Part shown: one piece after another, positions 9,477-18,451 of the stretch
Position numbering within the stretch: position 1 is the stretch's first letter
Layout of the letters: each line of letters starts with the position of its first letter
Translations under genes and position numbers: made by a program
The notes under the pieces: generated by a model
Seen by the model: the letters and a program-made list of their open reading frames with translations, nothing else
Databases searched by the model: none
Told to the model about the DNA's origin: nothing
Origin: Providencia sp.
Lineage (GTDB): Bacteria > Pseudomonadota > Gammaproteobacteria > Enterobacterales > Enterobacteriaceae
Assembly (NCBI RefSeq): GCF_003533305.1
Contig: NZ_DOEH01000018.1
Location: forward strand, 82,399-146,398
Direction of reading: 5' to 3'
Length of the DNA stretch: 64,000 bases

Positions 9477-10649
9477 ATGGACCAACCAAAAAATACAGAT
9501 GAATCTAATCAAAAAACGACAAATGAAAAACGAAGAAAAATATGGATGGTATTTGCTTCAATTATTATCATTCTTTTATTTGTCGCCTATGGCGTTTATT
9601 GGTTTTTAGTCTTGCGCTTTCAAGAATATACCGATGATGCATATGTTGCTGGATTACAAATCCCGATCATTGCGCAAACAACGGGTAATGTCACTCAAGT
9701 CAATTTTGAAAATACAGACTTAGTGAAGGCGGGTGATGTGCTCGTTGTCTTAGATAAAACCAATGCGACGTTGACTTTTGAACAAGCAAAACACGATCTC
9801 GCCACCACGGTGCGCAAGACGAAAGAGCTGTATATCAATGGCGACGAATATCAGGCTCAAATTCAAAAGAATCGCGTATCCCTTGCGCAAGCGCAAAAAG
9901 ATAATCAGCGACGTATTGCGTTAGGGCGTAGTGGTACTATTTCTAAAGAAGATTTGCAACACTCCCAAGAGGCTGTGCAATTGGCTCAAGCTGCGCTGGA
10001 GATTTCAATTCAGCAATATAATGCCAACCGAGCGCTATTACGCAATACGGAATTGAAAAAACAGCCAGCAATACAGCAGGCAGCAGATAGTGTTCGCAGC
10101 GCATGGATTAACTTGCAACGTACTGAAATTAAAAGCCCAATGACAGGTTATGTCTCCCGCCGGAACGTCCAAGTGGGTTCACAAGTTAGCTCTCAAAGCT
10201 CATTAATGGCGATTGTTCCTATTCAGCCAGTTTGGGTTGATGCCAATTTTAAAGAAACTCAGTTAGAAAAAGTCCGGATTGGTCAGCCAGTGACGATAAA
10301 CAGTGATTTCTATGGTGATGATATTGTTTATAACGGGACTGTTGTTGGGCTAGATATGGGAACGGGCAGTGCGTTTTCGCTATTGCCTGCTCAAAATGCG
10401 ACGGGCAACTGGATTAAAGTGGTTCAGCGTCTCCCTGTTCGTGTTGAATTAGACCCAGCGCAAGTCGCGAAACATCCGTTGCGTATTGGTTTATCGATGA
10501 ATGTGACGATTGATATTAAAGATCTCAACGGCCCTGTTTTGGCTGAAGTTCAACGAACGGCACCCGCTTTTGAAAGTGATGTATTGGTGCTGAAATTGAA
10601 CGATGTCGATCAGATTATCGATACCATCATTAACGATAACGCGGATTAG
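9477..10649 (+). CDS. emrA: EmrA-type multidrug efflux adaptor (HlyD family)
   Basis: A 390-residue membrane-fusion protein of the HlyD/EmrA type: a short cytoplasmic N-terminus, one transmembrane helix at about residues 20-40, then a lipoyl half (EYTDDAYVAGLQIPI), a long coiled-coil hairpin, and the second half (TEIKSPMTGYVSRRNVQVG). The VWVDANFKETQL segment is highly typical of EmrA. It bridges the EmrB pump to an outer-membrane channel, normally TolC. The ATG at 9477 is chosen because GAGAG lies just before it; a TTG at 9465 is also in frame. The emrB gene follows after 16 bp. No emrR regulator gene is adjacent, unlike E. coli. Confidence 0.88.
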   Translation: MDQPKNTDESNQKTTNEKRRKIWMVFASIIIILLFVAYGVYWFLVLRFQEYTDDAYVAGLQIPIIAQTTGNVTQVNFENTDLVKAGDVLVVLDKTNATLTFEQAKHDLATTVRKTKELYINGDEYQAQIQKNRVSLAQAQKDNQRRIALGRSGTISKEDLQHSQEAVQLAQAALEISIQQYNANRALLRNTELKKQPAIQQAADSVRSAWINLQRTEIKSPMTGYVSRRNVQVGSQVSSQSSLMAIVPIQPVWVDANFKETQLEKVRIGQPVTINSDFYGDDIVYNGTVVGLDMGTGSAFSLLPAQNATGNWIKVVQRLPVRVELDPAQVAKHPLRIGLSMNVTIDIKDLNGPVLAEVQRTAPAFESDVLVLKLNDVDQIIDTIINDNAD

Positions 10650-10665
10650 CCCGAAAGGAGTGGCT

Positions 10666-12192
10666 GTGGCAGATATTCAACCACTAAAGGGCACAAAGCT
10701 AGTTTGGGCAACAATTGCATTGTCCTTGGCGACGTTTATGCAAGTGTTAGATTCGACAATTGCAAACGTTGCTATTCCGACAATTGCAGGGAACTTGGGG
10801 GTTTCGGTATCTCAAGGAACGTGGGTTATCACGTCATTTGGGGTATCAAACGCCATTTCTATTGCTATCTCGGGCTATCTTGCGAAACGATTTGGTGAAA
10901 TTCGTGTTTTCTTATGGGCAACGGGGTTATTTACCATCTTTTCTCTGTTGTGCGGGTTTTCCGATAGTTTGGGTATGCTTATTATGTATCGCGTGTTGCA
11001 AGGCGCGGTAGCAGGGCCGGTGATCCCACTTTCCCAAAGCTTAATAATGCGTTGTTACCCGCCGAAAATGCAAAATATGGCCTTAGCATTTTGGTCGATG
11101 ACGATTATTTTAGCACCCGTGTTTGGTCCTATTTTTGGGGGTTATATTAGCGATAACTTCCATTGGGGCTGGATTTTCTTTATGAACGTGCCTTTAGGTA
11201 TTTTCGTTATTATTGTGAGCACAATAATATTCAAGGGTATGGAATCAAAAGTGGTCAAAGTGCCATTCAATGTGATTGGCTTGGCGCTACTTTCTGTCGG
11301 TGTGGGTTGCCTTCAAGTGTTGCTAGACAAAGGCAAAGAGTTAGGTTGGTTAGCATCTAAAGAAATCGTAATTTTAGCTGTATTTTCAGCAGTTGCGTTA
11401 GTTTTCCTTGTCATTTGGGAACTGACTGATAAAAACCCAATCGTAGAACTTTCGTTATTTAAGTCGAGAAATTTTACCATCGGAACCATTTCGGTCAGTT
11501 TGGCGTACATGGCCTATTTTGGCGCGATTGTCTTACTACCTCAACTGTTACAGGAGGTATATGGCTACACGGCAACCTGGGCTGGACTGGCGCTAGCGCC
11601 AATTGGTTTATTGCCCGTATTATTTTCAGCACCAGTCGCTAAGTTATCAGATTTTCTTGATATCCGCTGGATAGTCACCTTTAGCTTTGTATTTTATGCA
11701 ATCTGCTTCTTTTGGCGTGCATATACATTTGAGCCGAGTATGGGCTTCTCTGCGGTAGTTTGGCCTCAATTGGTACAAGGTATGGCGGTTGCCTGCTTCT
11801 TTATGCCATTAACTACGTTAACATTATCGGGCTTACCACCAGAAAAATTAGCATCGGCATCAAGTTTGGCCAATTTTTTCCGTACTTTAGCCGGTTCAAT
11901 TGGTACATCGATTACTACAACGATGTGGAGTGATAGGGAAGCGGTGCATCATAGTCAACTAACTGATTATATAACAGATTATAATCCAGAGTCGTTACAG
12001 ATGTATCAAGAAATGGCCGCACATGGAATGACATCAGAGCAAACTTCTGGATTTATTGCGCAGCAGATAACTAGCCAAGGGTTGATTATTGCGGCAAACG
12101 AAATCTTCTGGTTATGTGGTTGGGTGTTTATTGCTTTGATTATCACGGTTTGGTTTGCGAAACCGCCATTTGGTGGCAATGCGAATAAGTAA
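10666..12192 (+). CDS. emrB: EmrB-type multidrug efflux MFS transporter (DHA2)
   Basis: A 508-residue, 14-helix proton-drug antiporter of the DHA2 family. The N-terminal hallmark is TFMQVLDSTIANVAIPTIAG. The motif C-like region reads ILAPVFGPIFGGYI. The translation start is GTG at 10666, set by an AAAGGAG ribosome site five bases upstream; an ATG at 10603 lies inside emrA and is not plausible. It forms an operon with the EmrA-like adaptor and ends at a strong bidirectional terminator. Length matches EmrB (about 512). Typical substrates of EmrAB are hydrophobic uncouplers and antibiotics, but the substrate here is not known. Confidence 0.9.
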   Translation: MADIQPLKGTKLVWATIALSLATFMQVLDSTIANVAIPTIAGNLGVSVSQGTWVITSFGVSNAISIAISGYLAKRFGEIRVFLWATGLFTIFSLLCGFSDSLGMLIMYRVLQGAVAGPVIPLSQSLIMRCYPPKMQNMALAFWSMTIILAPVFGPIFGGYISDNFHWGWIFFMNVPLGIFVIIVSTIIFKGMESKVVKVPFNVIGLALLSVGVGCLQVLLDKGKELGWLASKEIVILAVFSAVALVFLVIWELTDKNPIVELSLFKSRNFTIGTISVSLAYMAYFGAIVLLPQLLQEVYGYTATWAGLALAPIGLLPVLFSAPVAKLSDFLDIRWIVTFSFVFYAICFFWRAYTFEPSMGFSAVVWPQLVQGMAVACFFMPLTTLTLSGLPPEKLASASSLANFFRTLAGSIGTSITTTMWSDREAVHHSQLTDYITDYNPESLQMYQEMAAHGMTSEQTSGFIAQQITSQGLIIAANEIFWLCGWVFIALIITVWFAKPPFGGNANK

Positions 12193-12214
12193 ATAATCCA
12201 TTCAAAGTCATATA

Positions 12215-12255
12215 AATAGGGCGCAAGAAGATATCAATTGCGCCCTATTTTTATT
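12215..12255. terminator. Bidirectional terminator between emrB and fimbrial adhesin gene
   Basis: A perfect 12-bp stem, aatagggcgcaa (12215-12226) with ttgcgccctatt (12238-12249), followed by TTTTATTTT on the plus strand. It sits between two convergent operons and can serve both. Confidence 0.9.
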
Positions 12256-13320
12256 TTATGGATACACTACATTCAAGATGGCGGTGGTTTTGATTGTACC
12301 CTGAGTAACTTGTTTCGGCGCCCATGGGTAATAATAAGCCGCCATCGGGATCATAAAATTAGATTCTAATTGCCCACCTGCTTTGACATAAAAAAGCGAT
12401 GTGGCATTACCACGGCTATTGGTATTGGTTGAAATGAGCACCGGCTGTTGGTTATCACTGGTTTTAACTAATCTTAGACCGACTCCTTGAGCCGCATTTG
12501 GTGATTTATCAATTAAAACGGTGCGATCAGTACTGAGCAAGTTATTACTGGATAAGAAGATATCAATATCACGTTCAGAGGTATTTTTATTGCCCAAATT
12601 TTCGCAGCGCATATTTAAACTAAATGGTGTGTAGCCTGCTCGGGTATCATTTAAGACCTGATTACGTCCTAAAGTCGGTAATGTAACCACTAAACCTGCA
12701 TTTTGAAATAAACAGGTCGTCATTTTGGGTGAATAAGTGATATTCATTGGTTGGCTATACATATCGCGTTGATCATAAGGCCATTGAAAACCGTTAAGTA
12801 ACCAATAGGCAATTTTAAGAATTTGCTTGGGTAGCCAAAGTAATATTTCAAAGAAGCTTAAACCGCTTAAATCAGTCACAATAAGAACATCACGTAAGTT
12901 CGCCGTATTGCCTTGTATTTTTTCTCCCTTTTGAGAGACCAATGAAAATTTAATTGTCATTGAGGCATTTAATTGGGCAGCAGAATAGCTACCCCATTTT
13001 TTTATCGTTAGATTCGGGATGTTATTCGTAATTTCTGCACGAATATTATATTTGCCCTCATTAAAACTTAAAACAGTCGCATCATGGCTACTGGTGCTTA
13101 GAATTTTAATATAGCCAAAGGTGCTTTCATAAGTCGTACAGTTAAAACTGCCTGCATATTGCGTTGGAATTGTGGTTATCCATACGGGAGTTGCAGGGGA
13201 AAGCTTATCGGATAAATCTACATTAATCGGCGGTGCGTAGCGAATATTACTATTGTAACAAGTAGCATAACTCAGGCTACTAAATAAAAATAAGCATAAA
13301 GATAGGATATTCTTAATCAT
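12256..13320 (-). CDS. Two-domain fimbrial tip adhesin (FimH-like)
   Basis: A 354-residue secreted protein, last gene of a chaperone-usher operon. The signal peptide ends near LSYA and is followed by CYNSN. The N-terminal half (to about residue 200) would be the receptor-binding domain. The C-terminal half, from about TTCLFQNAG onward, is a pilin domain with cysteine pairs and a typical C-terminal strand ending NVVYP that the chaperone and usher would bind. An unusual hydrophobic stretch around residues 155-185 (FFEILLWLPKQILKIAYWLL) lies near the domain boundary. It starts 13 bp after the usher stop. The receptor is unknown. Confidence 0.78.
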   Translation of the reverse strand: MIKNILSLCLFLFSSLSYATCYNSNIRYAPPINVDLSDKLSPATPVWITTIPTQYAGSFNCTTYESTFGYIKILSTSSHDATVLSFNEGKYNIRAEITNNIPNLTIKKWGSYSAAQLNASMTIKFSLVSQKGEKIQGNTANLRDVLIVTDLSGLSFFEILLWLPKQILKIAYWLLNGFQWPYDQRDMYSQPMNITYSPKMTTCLFQNAGLVVTLPTLGRNQVLNDTRAGYTPFSLNMRCENLGNKNTSERDIDIFLSSNNLLSTDRTVLIDKSPNAAQGVGLRLVKTSDNQQPVLISTNTNSRGNATSLFYVKAGGQLESNFMIPMAAYYYPWAPKQVTQGTIKTTAILNVVYP

Positions 13321-13333
13321 TATTTACATCTCT

Positions 13334-15826
13334 TTATTGGCAAATAGCGGGTGAGCTATCAAGGTTTTCAGTCAATTCATTGATAGTACAACTGCCATTA
13401 GCTAATTGGACGACGACTTTTTTAGGGAAGTTTTCGGCTTTCAAATAAAGCACGCTAGATTGTCCGACATAGCCGATTGATTCCCCATCAATACTCAAAA
13501 TTTCTGAGCCAAAAGGGAGTGCTTTGTTATCAAAAAACAATGCACGACTCACCCAGTTTTTACGAGTATCGGTTTTAAAATTGACGACACTAACCGCGCC
13601 TTCTAGCGGGGCACTATTGGCTATATTTCCAATGACTTCAGCACCCTGCGTCTCTTCTGTATTAGTAACCGTGATGGCATTTTTTCGATAAGGTGTTGCA
13701 TAAGGCACTAACGCGAGTCCTTCACTATTTGTGACAATACTTTGGTCGCCATTAATCATGAGCCCTTCAGCTTTAGGGGCTTTCACAATGGTCATGGTGC
13801 TGCCTACTTCATTAGACATGAGCACATTCCAAGGAATAGCGACTAAGCTACCTCGGGCACTTAAACCTGTTTGACGATAATCGTTGGACTCACTTAATGA
13901 CGCCCCTAAAGTGGAAATATTAGCGCGATAGGTGACATTGGCACTGGCCATATTTTGTCCATTTTGCTGATTGCTACCAGAAAACGCATAATTAAGACGA
14001 TTTGCCTCAAGGGCGGTTCCACTTAATGAAAGGGTACTTTGTTGGTAACCGGAGTCGGTGGCGGTAAAACCAGAACTGACCCAAATATTGTTATCGAATA
14101 ACGACATAGGCAAGCTTAGGGACAAATAGTAGCGATTTTCTTCTTTTCCTTGTCCGTCTCGTACACGACTTGCTGACAATGAATAACTCATCTGTGCATA
14201 AGAATTGGCATAGCCGAGTTGATATTCTCGTGTTGCAGGTATGGTTGCCCAATAATCACGTTGCGATCCTGAAACATAAAATGTGCCCCAGCTTTCTGGT
14301 AGTCGTTGGTTTAAATTGATGGTGAAGGTATTTTTGGGTCTTGCGCCTCGCATGGAATCCCAAGTATTAAGATCAACTGCGGGTGTTTCTTGATTATTTT
14401 TTTGATTTTTTTTATACAAATCAATAGATTCTTGGTATGAACGATAGCCATCGTGAGCATGAATTGAATCATTAAAGCTATAATAGCCTTTAGTTGAATA
14501 ACGATAGGCCGCTAAGGTGAAGTTAGTGGCTGTGGTATCTAAAAATTTACTATAAGAGACACGCATACTTTGCCCATGTTGCGAATCATTCAATAATTGT
14601 GTATCTGCATGGGTAATATCAACGGAAACTGCCCCAATAGGGAGATTCCAACCTGAACCCACTAAATAGGCTCGGTAATTTTCACTGGCGATAGTGCCTA
14701 TGTATCCGGTGATTAAATTATTAAAACCATACTCAAAAGTACCTTGTACAAAAGAAGGAGTGTAGTTTCCTCCGTCCTGATTCACTTTTCCTGCAAATAA
14801 TGCATAGTTACTGACCCCCTCCTTTAACATACCCGGAACGGCAGAAAAGGGGACAGTAAAGGATTGTTCTTGTCCATTGGCTTCTTGCACAATGACTAAT
14901 AAGTCACCTGCGGAGCCTGTAGGCTGAATATTATCAAGGGTAAATTGCCCCGGAGGGACACTTTCTTGATAGATAACACTGCCATTTTGTAGAACTTTAA
15001 TCAGCGCATTTGTTTGTGCGACACCTCTAACTATAGGGGCGAAACCTTGTTGAGAGCTTGGACGCATGTTGATATCGGAGGCGAGCGAAACACCACGGAT
15101 CCGCATAGAATCGAATAAATTACCTTGTGTATAGAAATCACCCACTAATAAATTAGATTTTTGCATCGGTAATGATTTTCGAATATAGCGGGTATTATTC
15201 TGCCATTTCAGTTGTTCACCAGAGTACTTTCTGACGGTACTGTTATCTCGAAATTGCCAAGAACCTATATTAAGACCGGATTCTAAACCGCTATAAAAGT
15301 CATCACTGGATAATTTAGCACCATTTTTATTCTTCGTTTTATAATAAGTGGTGTTATAGGAAAAGATCATTGCGGGTACGCCGCTATCCCAAAACTCAGG
15401 AGGCACGTAGCCGACTTGGGTACGTAAAACGAAACTTTGTGGTACAGATAATTTAATACTTAGTGTACTAACATCAACACTATAGCTTCCTCCTTGAACA
15501 ATTTGTTCTAATGAGTAGTCATATTGCTCAGTGTCAAGTTTAGGGAGAGATACCCCGAGCAACATGGCTTCTTTTTGTTCAAGATATATTTTCTTGTCAT
15601 CGCCAGTAAAGGTGAACGGATAACGGCCTTTCCAGTCATCATTGACGTAGATATCCATTTCTTGGATACCAGCGGGCATATTTTGGTCTTCATAAAAGCG
15701 AGTTAAGTCTGACTTTGCAGAGTCACCTGCGAGCAATGAGGTGTCAAAATTAACTCCCCAACTCGGTGATGTTGCGAAAAGTAGGCATATTGCCAACAGG
15801 CTTTTATGATGGCCGTACTGCTTCAT
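13334..15826 (-). CDS. Fimbrial outer-membrane usher (FimD/PapC family)
   Basis: An 830-residue outer-membrane usher that receives subunit-chaperone complexes and assembles the fimbria. The signal peptide ends near TSPSWG and is followed by VNFDTSLLAG, a canonical usher N-terminal domain. The barrel, plug and C-terminal domains follow. Recognisable pieces include RIRGVSLASDINM, QGFAPIVRGVA and a terminal domain ending in a cysteine. The reading frame is open upstream to 15925, but that would overlap the chaperone gene. The ATG at 15826 directly precedes the signal peptide and is preferred. It is complete, unlike the second usher at the right edge. It lies between the chaperone and adhesin genes with short gaps. 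Confidence 0.92.
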   Translation of the reverse strand: MKQYGHHKSLLAICLLFATSPSWGVNFDTSLLAGDSAKSDLTRFYEDQNMPAGIQEMDIYVNDDWKGRYPFTFTGDDKKIYLEQKEAMLLGVSLPKLDTEQYDYSLEQIVQGGSYSVDVSTLSIKLSVPQSFVLRTQVGYVPPEFWDSGVPAMIFSYNTTYYKTKNKNGAKLSSDDFYSGLESGLNIGSWQFRDNSTVRKYSGEQLKWQNNTRYIRKSLPMQKSNLLVGDFYTQGNLFDSMRIRGVSLASDINMRPSSQQGFAPIVRGVAQTNALIKVLQNGSVIYQESVPPGQFTLDNIQPTGSAGDLLVIVQEANGQEQSFTVPFSAVPGMLKEGVSNYALFAGKVNQDGGNYTPSFVQGTFEYGFNNLITGYIGTIASENYRAYLVGSGWNLPIGAVSVDITHADTQLLNDSQHGQSMRVSYSKFLDTTATNFTLAAYRYSTKGYYSFNDSIHAHDGYRSYQESIDLYKKNQKNNQETPAVDLNTWDSMRGARPKNTFTINLNQRLPESWGTFYVSGSQRDYWATIPATREYQLGYANSYAQMSYSLSASRVRDGQGKEENRYYLSLSLPMSLFDNNIWVSSGFTATDSGYQQSTLSLSGTALEANRLNYAFSGSNQQNGQNMASANVTYRANISTLGASLSESNDYRQTGLSARGSLVAIPWNVLMSNEVGSTMTIVKAPKAEGLMINGDQSIVTNSEGLALVPYATPYRKNAITVTNTEETQGAEVIGNIANSAPLEGAVSVVNFKTDTRKNWVSRALFFDNKALPFGSEILSIDGESIGYVGQSSVLYLKAENFPKKVVVQLANGSCTINELTENLDSSPAICQ

Positions 15827-15875
15827 TATTACAGGTTCTCTAACTGGTGGGATTGTTGTTCTTTTTACGATAAAG

Positions 15876-16574
15876 CTACAGCGCAACGATCGATTTATCT
15901 TTATAGGCACCAAAATCATCAACATATAGCAAACTATAGGTTTTACCCTGCTTTACGGGGGATTTTGCAGGTGCAAATACATTAGAAAATGGGGCGATCA
16001 TTAACGATTCAGAAAGTACTTTTTGGCCTTTGTCGTCATTGATATTGGCAATGGTGATGTAAAACGGACTTGTATTCGTGAGGCGAAATCCTTGATTTTC
16101 AACTTTCGCTTCGACGGTTGAAATTGCATTCTCTGAAATACTTTGTAAGTTAGTTGGACGATAAAACAGTTTAATACGCGTTTTAATAGCCAACTGCATC
16201 GTATTTTGTCCCTGTAAATTATCGGGTGTCGGGGGAATATCGAGAACATTTAAATAAAAAATAGATTCTCTATCCGTTGGCAATGAAGAGGGTAATTTTT
16301 TAATTCGCAGTTGCTGGCCTGCATTACCTGAAACCTTTATAACTGGAGGTGAAAGTAAAAATGGCACATTAGCAGTTTCTGGCGTTGAATTGATATCACC
16401 ATCATCAATCCAAGATTGTACCAAGGCGGGATCATTACCGTTATTAATTAATTGTACGATAGTTTCTTTATTACTCGCCGGATAAATAACGCGAGTGCCA
16501 TTGACCACAATATTGGCAAATGCGGAATTAACACTAAATATTAAAGAAAGTAAAATAAGTATACGCATATTCAT
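15876..16574 (-). CDS. Periplasmic fimbrial chaperone (PapD/FimC family)
   Basis: A 232-residue periplasmic chaperone made of two immunoglobulin-like domains. It donates a strand to fold pilins and carries them to the usher. The signal peptide ends at AFA and is followed by NIVVNGTRVIYPASNKE, the family's conserved G-T-R-V-I-Y-P start. The edge-strand region QLAIKTRIKLFYRP is the classic PapD signature that includes the I-K-L-F-Y-R-P motif. The start is ATG at 16574 or 16568; the ORF opens slightly upstream at 16592, but the signal peptide fits the later start. It lies 46 bp after the pilin gene. Confidence 0.93.
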   Translation of the reverse strand: MNMRILILLSLIFSVNSAFANIVVNGTRVIYPASNKETIVQLINNGNDPALVQSWIDDGDINSTPETANVPFLLSPPVIKVSGNAGQQLRIKKLPSSLPTDRESIFYLNVLDIPPTPDNLQGQNTMQLAIKTRIKLFYRPTNLQSISENAISTVEAKVENQGFRLTNTSPFYITIANINDDKGQKVLSESLMIAPFSNVFAPAKSPVKQGKTYSLLYVDDFGAYKDKSIVAL

Positions 16575-16620
16575 TCGCTCAAAAATAGCCAAGTTAGTTA
16601 TTTAACTTGGCTATTAATCA

Positions 16621-17208
16621 TTACAGGTAAGAAATTGTGTAAGTTACGTTAGAACTCAAGCTACCTACTTTTGCCGGTAATGCATTGGTTTTATAGTAGT
16701 AAATATCTAAGGCTAATGACTCAGGTTTAGCTGGGTTAGTCGCGCTGCCTTTGATATCAGTTACAAAGGGTTTATTTAATGGAATTGCTGTTTTAGTACC
16801 TGGTTTTGCAATAGCAAAGCCGACGTTACGCGCAACAGATACATCATTTTCATTTACAGTCGTATTTTGCAAATAATTACCGTCAGTAGAGATATTATCT
16901 GCAGATGAGAAATGAATGGTTAATGGGGTATCAATGGCTTTTGCTGCGGGTGCGCAATCAGAAAAAGTTAACGCGATTGTTTTTTTATTTTTATCAATCA
17001 GACCTGTAGTAATACCTGCATCAGCTGCAGTAATAGGGTTCAATGCAACAGTAAAATCTGCACTTTTTCCACCATTAATTGTACAAGTTGTATCAGTAAT
17101 TGCACCGCTGAAGTTAATTACACCACCTGCCGCATTATCCGCTGATAAAGCTGGTGTTGCAGATAAAATAAGAGCTGTGGCAGCAGATAATGCAAATTTA
17201 TTATTCAT
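16621..17208 (-). CDS. Major fimbrial subunit (type 1-like pilin)
   Basis: A 195-residue pilin. The signal peptide ends around PALSA, followed by DNAAGGVINFSGAITDTTCTINGG, where the G-x-I-x-x-T-T-C segment is the hallmark of type 1 pilins. A second cysteine (SDCAP) closes the disulfide, and the C-terminus ends in alternating hydrophobics (NVTYTISYL), the beta-zipper taken by the chaperone. A GGAGAAG ribosome site precedes the ATG. It is first in the four-gene operon and so probably the most abundant product. The 1.2 kb upstream holds no gene, so regulation must act there. No recombinase gene is nearby, which argues against a classical invertible switch. Confidence 0.92.
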   Translation of the reverse strand: MNNKFALSAATALILSATPALSADNAAGGVINFSGAITDTTCTINGGKSADFTVALNPITAADAGITTGLIDKNKKTIALTFSDCAPAAKAIDTPLTIHFSSADNISTDGNYLQNTTVNENDVSVARNVGFAIAKPGTKTAIPLNKPFVTDIKGSATNPAKPESLALDIYYYKTNALPAKVGSLSSNVTYTISYL

Positions 17209-17358
17209 TTTCTTCTCCGAGAAGAGTTGTTATTCATGACGATGGTAAATAAGTAAAATATTAAATTTTTAATTTAATAAAAAATTTTAATTAATCATTA
17301 AAGCAATTTTTTAATTACTTAGATGTAAGAGGAAATTAAAAAATCAATAGCAAAACGT

Positions 17359-17377
17359 AATCACTTTAAAAGTGATT
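17359..17377. promoter_or_regulatory. 9-1-9 palindrome upstream of pilin gene
   Basis: aatcacttt-a-aaagtgatt is a perfect inverted repeat about 150 bp upstream of the pilin start codon. It has the form of a dimeric regulator's operator. Which protein binds is unknown. Confidence 0.4.
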
Positions 17378-18189
17378 AATGTTTTATTTTCTATTTATTT
17401 CAGATAATTTGACTTATATCAAAAATGATAGCCTGTCATTATACGTGTAATCATTTATTTAAACAGAGGGCGAAAGTTAGTCATTTTATATATAAAAATT
17501 ATATCTTGAAATGGGTACACTTAGGATGGGTGATTGTGGTTTATATATCGATATTAATTATATATATGATTTTTTATTCTAAGTTCTAATTTAAAATGAT
17601 ATTTTATATAAATATTGTAGATATTGTTGGAGTTAATAACTTGTTGCAAATAGTGAATTTATGTAAAAAATGATGTTTTAAATTATTTTAAATCAGTATG
17701 TTAAATGAAAAGGCTATTGGTGATTATTTGCTAACTTAGGATTATTTATAGTAATCATTGTTTTTAATATTCCGATTATTTGCTTTTAATTGGTCTAATG
17801 TTTCAATTATTTAATTAATATATAGATATTTTTAATATTTAAATAAGTGCTAATTTTAATTAGGGTGATTTAGCAATTATATTTTATTTGTATGACATTA
17901 TTATTAACCAGGCATTTAAAAAACATTTTGATTATTTTTTCATCAATAATATTCTTTATGGTTTTTTTAAATTGGCCATATTCGATATTTACCCATATTA
18001 ATTACGAGGTCTTTTATGGTTAAAGTTAAATTTTATACCGTATAAGCTCTCTATTTTTATCACTCAGCTATTATCGGCAGAATAGAAATTAACTTTATAA
18101 CTAATTCATGGTTTAGGTGTAATTACTTAATTTTTTAGGCAAATATTAAATTTACATTAAGCTTGCTGCGTATAAAAAATAAGAGGACG

Positions 18190-18217
18190 AAATTTATCGT
18201 TTTTAAACGATAAATTT
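18190..18217. repeat. 28-bp palindrome followed by further stem-forming repeats
   Basis: aaatttatcgttt and aaacgataaattt are separated by two bases and followed by TT and A-T-rich sequence. A second stem, aaactcg (18222-18228) with cgagttt (18253-18259), encloses a 12-bp palindrome gatttcgaaatc (18228-18239). The palindrome could act as a terminator in either direction or as a protein site. Confidence 0.4.
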
Positions 18218-18451
18218 TTATAAACTCGATTTCGAAATCAGATTTTGAAAGGCGAGTTTTGGGCGATCTATTTCGATTTCATAAAGTGGCTCGACTTGCT
18301 TGAAAGAGTTCTGACCACGTGCGTTATACCGTATTCTAAATATAAATTGCTTATTTTATTGGCTCAAATAGGTGCTTTTTCAATCATTTTCTGTTTTGAT
18401 GGATAAATAATTATATTTCATTTCATGTGGAAAAACGTAGGGAAACAAAAA

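Larger units (their letters stand above)
17209..18451. other. Long AT-rich noncoding region upstream of fimbrial operon
   Basis: Roughly 1.24 kb without a credible ORF, very AT-rich, between the divergent fimbrial operon and a methyltransferase gene. It contains a 9-1-9 palindrome (17359-17377), an FNR-like ttgacttatatcaa (17409-17422, one mismatch to TTGAT-N4-ATCAA) and a cluster of inverted repeats at 18190-18280. These are probably promoter and regulatory elements. I see no transposase or site-specific recombinase remnant. Confidence 0.5.

Noticed and set aside
17209..17460. Possible phase-variable invertible promoter for the first fimbrial operon
   Set aside because: No pair of long inverted repeats that could recombine and no recombinase gene nearby; only single short palindromes.
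18016..18045. Tiny ORF (nine codons) after a GAGG sequence
   Set aside because: Far too short, no conservation evidence, and chance is likely in AT-rich DNA.
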